This document shows, piece after piece, positions 38,793-46,233 of a DNA stretch of 64,000 nt (position 1 is its first letter; the number at the start of each line of letters is the position of its first letter). Source of the DNA: Hallella mizrahii (GTDB lineage Bacteria > Bacteroidota > Bacteroidia > Bacteroidales > Bacteroidaceae). The stretch covers positions 1 through 64,000 of the forward strand of contig NZ_VUNG01000018.1 in NCBI RefSeq assembly GCF_009695775.1. The letters are read 5' to 3'. Position numbers and translations under genes: made by a program. A model generated the notes under the pieces. It did no database searches. It had not been told where the DNA came from and saw nothing but the letters and a program-made list of their open reading frames with translations.

Positions 38793-41360
38793 CTATAAAT
38801 GTATCAGCAATTTGATCAAAGCGACACGTCCCCTGAGTGGCAGTCGGGAGTAGATGGTGTTCACCCCGGCGTTTTGTCTGATGATATAGTTTCGTTCGTT
38901 GAGTACATTCTCCACATAGCATTTAGCCTCGAATCTTTTACTGATTTTGTAGCTTGCTTCTGCATCAAACAGATGGCAATTCTTGTATTTCGACGGCTCC
39001 ACCTCATTGATCATGCTTTGGCATTTCAACTTAATGTTCCAGTGCTTTGATGGAAAGAAAAATATCGACGACTCGCTTTTGAGTGACGAGAGCACGTCGG
39101 AGTGGTTGTAGTTGTTGCGTTCCCAATAGAGAAAGTCTGTAGCCGCCAGGTTCAGCCGCAGCCACGACAGCTTTTGCCATGTGGCGTTGATGCCCATACT
39201 GACTATGTGGGAACGGTTGCCGGTGACCACTCCTGACTGGGACAGCGGATAGGTTGAGAGACTATATGACAACTGAGTCTTGAGCGTCAAGCCGGCATCA
39301 GAGAGGCTTTTGCTCACTTCAGCGTTGCTCAGGAATGTGCGTCGGTGGTTATTCTCGGCCACCTCAGAGACGTAAGTCTTCGTTTCGGTATATTCGAAAT
39401 TTTCGTAGCACTCTCGCCGCTCATCGATATACGATGCCGAGACGTTGAAGAAGAGCATGGTAGCCAGGTCTTGGTAGTAGAAGCCGCCGAAGAGCGAGCT
39501 GCTTTTGCTAAAGAAGAGCTGATTGCTTGTCTCGTACCATGAGCGGTAGGAAGTCCTCACCGGATCGAGGGCATAGAAGCTGCCGGGAGTGTCGCTCTTG
39601 CTCAGATCCATCGACAATTTTATTTTCCAGTGTGGTGACAGCACATATTTGAAATGTAGGGCCGGACAGAGAAACGGCATCTCCCTTGTCTTCTCGCTTT
39701 GTGCGGTTACCGAGGCGTAGAGCCACCCCATGGTCATTTCGAAGGTCGCATAGCACTCTTTACCCCAGGAAATGGTGTAGCTGGGTTGCAGCTGATAGTT
39801 GTCCCGACGGCGTTGCACCGTATCTTCTGCCCTGTATTGGTGATAGGCATGGTTGACGAGAGCCTTGACGTCGACATAGCGTCCCCAAAGAGGGAACGAG
39901 GTGGAAAAGACGTTCTTCGATGTCCACGAACGCAGAGACAACGGTTCCTCTGCATAGTAGTCTTTTATCGAGTCAGCGAGGCAACACAGCATCTCGTGAC
40001 GGACGTAGTATCTGGTGAGTGATTTGAATTGTATGGCATTCTGTCCCAGGGTAAACGCTGCGGTGAGATAGTTTTGTAAATAGGTTGGTCGCGCGTGTAC
40101 GTGCTCACGAATATCCTTCTCGTTGCTGGTCAGGTGGTTGTCAACGTCATAGTTGTTGTAGGAGTAGCGCAACTCGTTGGAGAGAAACACCTTTTTGGTG
40201 TTTAGCTCATATCTGATGATGGGCAACAACGTCAATGTACGTCTGTTCAGACGGTTGTCTTCGTGGAGCTGTGTCGTAGTCATGCCTCCATAGGTATAGT
40301 CATACAGGCTGTTATACCCTGATCGGTCTTTATAAGCCAGCATGTTGAAGCGCAGCGTGGCATCGGTGGAGAGGTTGACAAGATAGTTGAGGCCGCCGGT
40401 ATATGACTTATTGGTGGCGTATCGGTTGACGGGAAGGCTTTCCTGAAAGGACGTGCCGCGTAACAGTGACGTGGGCGTAGGCTCGTAAGCGTCCAGATCG
40501 GTGACGTCGATATGTTCTTGCGTCTCCTCAGAGAGGTCCTTCCCGCTGTTGTTCATCTTTCCGGTCACCATCAGCTGACTGCCACCGAGAATCTGAGTGA
40601 GAAAGAGACTATTGTCCCATACTGTTCCTTGTCCACTTCCCAATCCTCCAGCCGCTTCACCGAAGGGACGTGCGCGGTGGCTTTTGTCCAACTTGATGTT
40701 CAGTGCGGCTTTGTCACTGATTTGTTTTCCTTGCAGCACCTTGACGGGCTGGTGGTTTTCCATGACCTCTACGCTTTTCACCGCTTCCACGGGCATGTTG
40801 CGGGTAGCCTGATTATAGCTGTTGGCTAAGAGGTCTTTGCCTTCAATATAAAACTTGTTGATGGCTTTGCCTTGGTATGACACGATTCCGTTGTCTGACA
40901 CGTTGATGCCGGGCAGCTTTTTCAGAACGTCTTCGAGATAAGTGTCGCCCGCCTTGGCAAAGGCACGGACGTCATAGACCAGCGTGTCTCCTAAGGCTCT
41001 GATGGCGGGTGCCTTGATGGTGATCTCCCTTAGAGCCACTCCTGTCTGAGCAAGCAATACAGAATGGCACCGGCCGTCGGCAAACGCTGATGCGTGGAGT
41101 TCTTGCTTCTTATATCCCAAGGCGTAAAACTCCAGCACGTCGTCCTTGCCGGCCTTGACCGACAGTGCTCCGTCGTTATTGGCCAAAGCATAGCCTGCCA
41201 TCTTTCCATTGCTGAAAACGCGGCACGCAGCACCTCCTAAAGCATGATGGCTCAGGGAATCGCGGACAAGAAACGTCAATGTGGATGCTTTTTGGGATCC
41301 TTGACCCCAACAGGCATCCACACTGAGTAAGATGAGTAAAGTGAGATAGCTTCTGAGCAT
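38793..41360 (-). CDS. TonB-dependent receptor-like outer-membrane protein (GLPGLI partner)
   Basis: An 855-residue protein with a signal peptide (ending ACWGQ), a carboxypeptidase-regulatory-like domain (about 27-110), a plug-like segment (DTLVYDVRAFAKAGDTYLEDVLKKLPG) and an outer-membrane barrel. It belongs to the outer-membrane beta-barrel group that sits next to GLPGLI proteins in many Bacteroidota. It starts directly after the GLPGLI stop codon (no gap), so the two are coupled. Substrate unknown; some such pairs are linked to peptide or metal handling, but nothing here decides it. Confidence 0.8.
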   Translation of the reverse strand: MLRSYLTLLILLSVDACWGQGSQKASTLTFLVRDSLSHHALGGAACRVFSNGKMAGYALANNDGALSVKAGKDDVLEFYALGYKKQELHASAFADGRCHSVLLAQTGVALREITIKAPAIRALGDTLVYDVRAFAKAGDTYLEDVLKKLPGINVSDNGIVSYQGKAINKFYIEGKDLLANSYNQATRNMPVEAVKSVEVMENHQPVKVLQGKQISDKAALNIKLDKSHRARPFGEAAGGLGSGQGTVWDNSLFLTQILGGSQLMVTGKMNNSGKDLSEETQEHIDVTDLDAYEPTPTSLLRGTSFQESLPVNRYATNKSYTGGLNYLVNLSTDATLRFNMLAYKDRSGYNSLYDYTYGGMTTTQLHEDNRLNRRTLTLLPIIRYELNTKKVFLSNELRYSYNNYDVDNHLTSNEKDIREHVHARPTYLQNYLTAAFTLGQNAIQFKSLTRYYVRHEMLCCLADSIKDYYAEEPLSLRSWTSKNVFSTSFPLWGRYVDVKALVNHAYHQYRAEDTVQRRRDNYQLQPSYTISWGKECYATFEMTMGWLYASVTAQSEKTREMPFLCPALHFKYVLSPHWKIKLSMDLSKSDTPGSFYALDPVRTSYRSWYETSNQLFFSKSSSLFGGFYYQDLATMLFFNVSASYIDERRECYENFEYTETKTYVSEVAENNHRRTFLSNAEVSKSLSDAGLTLKTQLSYSLSTYPLSQSGVVTGNRSHIVSMGINATWQKLSWLRLNLAATDFLYWERNNYNHSDVLSSLKSESSIFFFPSKHWNIKLKCQSMINEVEPSKYKNCHLFDAEASYKISKRFEAKCYVENVLNERNYIIRQNAGVNTIYSRLPLRGRVALIKLLIHL

Positions 41361-42233
41361 CTATTCCAATTCCATGGGATTATAGGGTTTGGCAAAGACA
41401 GTGGCTTTCGTTTCTTCAGGTACTATCACGTCTGTGCTGGTCAATGCTCCCGCAGGGTCGGCACAATAGTTCTTGTAGATCTGTCTTACCGTTTTTCTAT
41501 TAGTCTTGATAATTTCTTTCTCAGACCACAAATAGATGGGGCGAGGTCCATTGACTTTTTGGAAGCCATTGAGCAGAAAATCAAATTGGTTTTGTGTGTC
41601 TGTGACACGAAGTACAAGTCCAGGCAGGCCGTTGAACTTATAAGGGCCGTAAGGCATGGTGATCTCCGGAGCATACCATGCCACATAGTCTCGGCCGAAA
41701 AGAGAAGTCTTGGCCTTATTGCACTTGTAGCCGTTGATGATGGTGTCACCTTCCAATAGCTGCCAGTTCAGTTTCGGGCAATTCTCATCATATTGATACA
41801 ATTGGGTGAGTCCTGCCGTGCGTTGTATGATCTCTTTGTTCGTCTTCTTGTCCCAAATAATGTTTTCCATGAACTTCTCTTTTCTGAGAAGAGGCAACAA
41901 TTGGGAAGTTGTTTCCATTACTGTGATCTGTCTTTGTGCACCTTCGTCATAGATGGAGTCAAAGGACAATCGGTATCTGTCTCCAAAGCGGTTATATCGG
42001 TCGCCTATCTCCAAAATGGTTTCTCCATGACGCTTGGAATTGGGATCTGCGGCATCACGGACATAGGTGTAGGCATAGGTGGCGATATATTTGGCTGGCC
42101 CTAAGATCTTCTTGGCTATCGTATCGCTTTTCATTCTCTTTTGTTTACCAGAATTTCCCCAGTCAATTGTCTGGGCCATAGAGGTGGCGGATAGGCCAAA
42201 TAGAAGAAAAAAAGATAATAAAATGTTGCGCAT
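41361..42233 (-). CDS. GLPGLI family protein
   Basis: A 290-residue secreted protein (signal peptide about 1-20, ATSMAQ) with the family-naming motif in YKFNGLPGLVLRV. The family is of unknown function, is exported and almost always lies next to a TonB-type barrel gene, as it does here. A -7 box TAATTTTG (plus 42334-42341) lies about 100 bp upstream. Confidence 0.9.
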   Translation of the reverse strand: MRNILLSFFLLFGLSATSMAQTIDWGNSGKQKRMKSDTIAKKILGPAKYIATYAYTYVRDAADPNSKRHGETILEIGDRYNRFGDRYRLSFDSIYDEGAQRQITVMETTSQLLPLLRKEKFMENIIWDKKTNKEIIQRTAGLTQLYQYDENCPKLNWQLLEGDTIINGYKCNKAKTSLFGRDYVAWYAPEITMPYGPYKFNGLPGLVLRVTDTQNQFDFLLNGFQKVNGPRPIYLWSEKEIIKTNRKTVRQIYKNYCADPAGALTSTDVIVPEETKATVFAKPYNPMELE

Positions 42234-43239
42234 TAACGTATGTTGAATCAGATGGTCTTTGAAATTCTCTATAGATTACCAGGTTTAGTCATCGCAGAGA
42301 ACATGCTCTATGGCCATAACCTGTCTTCTATTACAAAATTACGAAACGAATAGCAAATATCTGCCAAAAATATAAGTTTATTAACGTTTTGTATGGTTTT
42401 TATATAATACTAACACTTATCTTTGCGTATAGACTTTTTGCTTTTAGTATACTTAACTGCTATGGTAAATCTCTGCCCAAAGAGATTGCTTTCTATTCAT
42501 TTTTCTTTGTAAATGTTTAGACCGACCTCTTCTTCATTACATACATAGATTTTTTGAATATTTTGTCCATACAGTTTTTATGCGGTCCTCTTGTCTTTTT
42601 AGGGCGATCGGGTGGGTGTAGGATTTTGGTCTAAGGGTGTTGCCCTGAACTAAGGATGTGCTGTTCTTTTCGGGCGATCGATGTTGTAAGGTGAAACAGA
42701 GAACTTATGGGGAAATGTACATGTGTTGTTTTCAGAGCGATACTTGTTGGATGTTTTGACAAAAAACGGCCTCTATTTTGCGATTCTTTTCAACGAAGTG
42801 GCCTTTTGTCGTGATTTTGCGAAAAATGGCAGGTTTTTGTAAAGTGCTGAATTATAATCATTTAAGGAAAAGACCATTTCGGGGACAAAACGAAAACGGT
42901 ACTTTGATGAAAAATTCTCTAGAGAATTTTTCATCAAAGTACCGTTTTCTATGAGTCATCTCAGCCTTTTGACCCTATCATCTTGGCTTTTTGACCTTGA
43001 AAAGTCACTGTTTTATGCGGGAGATGCCTCTTTTTTATGATATAGAGCGTGGTGAATGTACAAAAATGCCGCTGGATTCTCTCTGGAAGCAACAGTTTTG
43101 GTGACAAGCTTTTGTAAAGTTCGTTGAGGTCTGTATCACTGGTGGAATTGTACCGACCCCTCCCTTTGGGAAAGGTGGGGCTCTTCACAACGTGTCTATA
43201 TATAATATGGTGTATAAAGCTAAATAAAGTGTGCTTTTC
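42234..43239. other. Gene-poor kilobase with palindrome and repeats
   Basis: No gene is supported; the 75-codon ORF at 42961-43188 has no recognisable features. The region holds two copies of GGGCGATCG (about 42602 and 42659), a C-run/G-run unit near 43148-43172 and the 58-bp palindrome at 42892-42949. It lies between a housekeeping block and an S24 repressor gene and may be a site of past insertions. Confidence 0.6.
42892..42949. repeat. 58-bp perfect palindrome
   Basis: The arm beginning GAAAACGGTACTTTGATGAA reads to the centre at CTCT|AGAG and returns exactly, with no loop. Its central 18 bp (AAATTCTCTAGAGAATTT) recur at 304-321. On RNA it would form a 29-bp stem; in DNA it could form a cruciform or be a recombinase target. 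Confidence 0.92.
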
Positions 43240-43270
43240 TTTGTTAATAATAGATTATTTACTATCTTTG
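43240..43270 (+). promoter_or_regulatory. Promoter of the S24 repressor gene
   Basis: TTTG (43240-43243), a 19-bp spacer and TATCTTTG (43263-43270) fit the Bacteroidota consensus. The leader is about 65 nt. Confidence 0.75.
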
Positions 43271-43350
43271 CAGGTGTAAATAATCAGCAAGAAAGCGTAT
43301 AGACACCGATACGGCATGTTTATGCTTTGGAATATTAATTTTCTACAGCC

Positions 43351-43998
43351 ATGAGAATAGCAAAATACGACTATGAGGCGATGCCGCGGGAGACGCGCAA
43401 CCTCTATCTGTTGATGATGGACAAGACCGCGGGCGGTCAGACCGCCTTTGCCCAGGAGATTGGCGTGCGCCAGCAGACACTCACGCGGCTTTTCCGTCCC
43501 GACCCACGCAACGGGCGCTACCCTGCCATCAGTCCGGATATCAAAGAGAAGGTCTGCCGGCACTATGGCTTGGACCAGTCTTTCTTCCTTGCCGAGACAG
43601 AGAGCAGTCTTCGCAACACCGATCAGACACGCCCGCGTATCGACCAGACAGCATCGGCGGGCAAGCTCACCGAGGAGATCGATGTCTCCTACGAGCGTTA
43701 TCCAGTCATCAAGCAGCTGCCCGACTACGACTTCACCATTCTGGTGAAAGGCGACAGTATGGAACCGGAGATCAAGAGCGGCGACGAGCTTGCCTGCCGC
43801 GTGGTGACCGATGCCAGCTTCATCCAGTGGGGTAAGGTGCATGTGCTGGATACCGACCAGGGCATTGTGGTGAAGCGCATCTACGACGATAAGGATGGGC
43901 TCAAGTGCGTGTCGGACAATCCCAAGTATCTGCCTTTCACGGTGCCGAAAGACCAATTGCGCAGCGTGTGCCTGGTGGTGGGACTCGTCAGGTTTTAA
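43351..43998 (+). CDS. S24/LexA-like repressor with self-cleavage domain
   Basis: A 215-residue protein. Residues about 15-75 form a helix-turn-helix region (AFAQEIGVRQQTLTRLF). Residues about 115-213 are a peptidase S24 domain with Ser136 in VKGDSMEPEI and Lys175 in GIVVKRIYDD, the catalytic pair of LexA/CI-type proteins. It may repress an SOS or prophage gene, but no phage genes lie nearby. It converges with the DUF4248 gene across a palindromic terminator. Many Bacteroidota carry such orphan S24 genes. Confidence 0.85.
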   Translation: MRIAKYDYEAMPRETRNLYLLMMDKTAGGQTAFAQEIGVRQQTLTRLFRPDPRNGRYPAISPDIKEKVCRHYGLDQSFFLAETESSLRNTDQTRPRIDQTASAGKLTEEIDVSYERYPVIKQLPDYDFTILVKGDSMEPEIKSGDELACRVVTDASFIQWGKVHVLDTDQGIVVKRIYDDKDGLKCVSDNPKYLPFTVPKDQLRSVCLVVGLVRF

Positions 43999-44004
43999 AA
44001 CGAA

Positions 44005-44036
44005 AATCGCTGGAATGCCGCGGCATTCCAGCGATT
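44005..44036. terminator. Bidirectional terminator between the S24 and DUF4248 genes
   Basis: A perfect 32-bp palindrome, AATCGCTGGAATGCCG and its complement. On the minus strand it is followed by TTCGTTTT, giving a better U-tract for the DUF4248 gene than for the S24 gene. Confidence 0.82.
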
Positions 44037-44089
44037 GTTGATTCTTGGTGGTTGTCAGTCATGAAAGAGGCTTCACGAGCGTTTCTCGG

Positions 44090-44386
44090 TTAAGGCTCGC
44101 CAAGGTAGTAGAAGATCCATTTGACCTGCGCCGGTGTGAACGTGCGTTGATGACCGGTGTAGCCAAGATCCTGCAGTCGTTTCAGCAGGTCGGGACAATG
44201 CTCTGTCCATTGCCTGAGCTTTCTCCATGCGGCTCCGGGAGTGTCCTGTGGGCAATACATCATGGCGAGTTCCGTGCGTCCGTATGCCCGAGCCTTCATT
44301 TCTGTTTCTGTCTTAGTTGGTTCAATCATGCTTTTTTTGTGTTGAATAGTATTAAATGGTTGTTGTTGATAACTCTCTTCGTTCAT
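44090..44386 (-). CDS. DUF4248 protein
   Basis: A 98-residue protein. The track ORF starts at 44569; I chose 44386 because AGAAGGAT lies just before its ATG (MNEESYQQQ). The core RAYGRTELAMMYCPQDTPGAAW and the ending RTFTPAQVKWIFYYLGEP are the DUF4248 family pattern. The family is small, predicted to bind DNA or act as an adaptor, and often lies near mobile or regulatory genes. Function unknown. Confidence 0.82.
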   Translation of the reverse strand: MNEESYQQQPFNTIQHKKSMIEPTKTETEMKARAYGRTELAMMYCPQDTPGAAWRKLRQWTEHCPDLLKRLQDLGYTGHQRTFTPAQVKWIFYYLGEP

Positions 44387-44571
44387 ATCCTTCTTTTGAA
44401 ATGTTTTTGATTTGTCAATGTGTATGGTTGTAATGAAAGGTAATGCAAAGATATAAAAAGATTGTGAATGTAACAAATAAAAGCTGATAAAAATATCATT
44501 TACAAGCGAGATTTTGCTTTTATGGACTTTTCCCCCCTCAGAAACAAGATTGTGAAAGGACAAGAACAAAA

Positions 44572-44602
44572 ACGCCCCGCAGTCATCGCGACTACGGGGC
44601 GT
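44572..44602 (-). terminator. Terminator of the TonB-lipoprotein operon
   Basis: ACGCCCCG pairs with CGGGGCGT, with inner AGTC/GACT pairing. On the minus strand it is followed by TTTTTGTTC. It lies 28 bp after the lipoprotein stop. Confidence 0.88.
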
Positions 44603-44630
44603 GGAAAGTGTTCACAAGAGAGATTACATA

Positions 44631-46136
44631 CTAATATTTCGTGTTTTCAGGATCCCAGTTGGCCCAGCCTGCTGTCCAGTCATTGCCATCGGCGAAGGCT
44701 CCTGCCGTTTTTGAAAGTTGCAGGTTGGCCTCGATGATGCTCTTGATGCCGCTCCAGGTCATAGCCGTCCAGTTGAGGATGCTGTTGTTGTTGGCAGCGA
44801 GCGTGAAGAACGAGGTGGAGAACGACGGCTTGGAAGCGTCGGTGGTTTTCGTATTATAGTCGTAGAGCCCATCGGTGTAGACTTTGTTGAAGTCAGAGCC
44901 TGTGATGGTCATTCCGGCGAAGACATTGTTCTGCAGTTTCATCAAGCCTTTCTTGGCAGCGCCTTGTGTGTCTCCTTTCTCGTTGTCGAGGATGATGCCG
45001 ACAGGCCAGCCGATGAAGACGCTGTTGAGCACGTTGAGGCGCGAGTTACGACGGATGTGCATGGCAGCCTGGAATTTGCCCATTGACGAGCCGTTGCCTG
45101 GGTTCATGCCGCCGCCATTGATGTAGTCGGTGGTGTTCTGGAAGTTGGCGTCGAAGGTCTTCGGCCCGAGGATGGTCATATACTTCAGTGTAGCGGTCGT
45201 GTAGGGCTCTGCCGTAGAACCGCTGGCATTGTTGTCGCTTTCGAAGCTGTTGCTCTGTGAGGCATCTGCAATTTTGGAGTCGCGGACGCTTAGCCCATAG
45301 GTTACGCTGCCGGCGAATCCGTTGTCGGTGTCGAAGTCATCGTCCCATCCGCGGTAAGCGATGAGGTGCTGGCAGTTCACCGTGCCACCGAACCACTCGA
45401 AGGAGTCGTCGTTGGAGTAGCTCACCTGCACGTGGTCGATGGTCGTTCCAGCTCCCACGGATCCGAGAGTCAGGCCATTGATCTCCTGGTCTTTTTGGAA
45501 AGGATAGCCAGCGAACTCAATGCGCACATACTCCAGGTCGCCAGAGTTGTCGTTGGCATCAGTGCCACCGTGCTTGGTGCGGGGACCTCCCTCGATCTGC
45601 TGGTTGAGCACGCCGTTGTTGTTAGGAGCCTTTCCGCAGAGGATGATGCCGCCCCAGTCACCGGGCTTCCGACTACCGGCTGCCATCTCCGAGGTGAAGA
45701 CGATCGGGCTTGTCTGTGTGCCTTTGGCGATGAGCTTGCCACCTGGCTCGGCGATGAGGGCAGCCTTGGTGTCCTTGTCGCCCTTGATGACGGTGCCCGG
45801 CTCGATGGTCAGTTCAGCACCGTCAGCGATGTACACCCATCCTTTGAGCAGGTAGGTGCCTTTCTTGATGGTCTGCTTGCCCTTGAAGACGAAGTTCTGG
45901 TCGCCGTTGCCGATGACGACACCATTTGCATCGTCCTTGCCGTTGTCGTCGAAGAGAATGTTGTCGCAGGCTTTGAAGCCACCGTCGGTGGACCAGTTGT
46001 AGACGACAGACGTTCCGCCGTTGTTGCCGCCGTTGTTGCTGCCGCCATTGTCGTCGTTGTCACTGCTGCACGCTGTCATCGAGGCAGCGAGGGCCAGGAT
46101 GCCCATGCATCCTAAAAACATCTTTGTTGTTTTCAT
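44631..46136 (-). CDS. Beta-helix-like surface lipoprotein
   Basis: A 501-residue lipoprotein (lipobox SMTACS), with an Asn/Gly-rich linker (SSDNDDNGGSNNGGNNGG) and a domain rich in short turns and beta strands (GAELTIEPGTVIKGDKDTKA and EWFGGTVNCQHLI), suggesting a right-handed beta helix. Database entries for this family are sometimes mislabelled 'multidrug transporter'. It follows the TonB receptor on the same strand, separated by a 9-bp repeat array. Because the receptor promoter carries a Pho-box-like array, it may help capture a phosphate-containing ligand. This is inference. Confidence 0.7.
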   Translation of the reverse strand: MKTTKMFLGCMGILALAASMTACSSDNDDNGGSNNGGNNGGTSVVYNWSTDGGFKACDNILFDDNGKDDANGVVIGNGDQNFVFKGKQTIKKGTYLLKGWVYIADGAELTIEPGTVIKGDKDTKAALIAEPGGKLIAKGTQTSPIVFTSEMAAGSRKPGDWGGIILCGKAPNNNGVLNQQIEGGPRTKHGGTDANDNSGDLEYVRIEFAGYPFQKDQEINGLTLGSVGAGTTIDHVQVSYSNDDSFEWFGGTVNCQHLIAYRGWDDDFDTDNGFAGSVTYGLSVRDSKIADASQSNSFESDNNASGSTAEPYTTATLKYMTILGPKTFDANFQNTTDYINGGGMNPGNGSSMGKFQAAMHIRRNSRLNVLNSVFIGWPVGIILDNEKGDTQGAAKKGLMKLQNNVFAGMTITGSDFNKVYTDGLYDYNTKTTDASKPSFSTSFFTLAANNNSILNWTAMTWSGIKSIIEANLQLSKTAGAFADGNDWTAGWANWDPENTKY

Positions 46137-46164
46137 CTTATTGTTGTTAAGAGTGATTATTTTT

Positions 46165-46233
46165 CCTTTATAGTTTCGCTAGTTGCTCTAGTTGTTCTAG
46201 TCGTTCTAGTTGTTCTAGTTGCTCTAGCCCCTA
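46165..46233. repeat. 9-bp periodic array between TonB receptor and lipoprotein genes
   Basis: Units on the plus strand are CCTTTATAG, TTTCGCTAG, TTGCTCTAG, TTGTTCTAG, TCGTTCTAG, TTGTTCTAG, TTGCTCTAG and CCCCTATAG. On the transcribed strand the array begins with the receptor's own TAG stop codon and repeats TAGAACAAC-like units. Confidence 0.85.

Noticed and set aside
42961-43188. 75-codon minus-strand ORF
   Set aside because: No promoter, no family features, and overlaps a GC-rich dispersed repeat.
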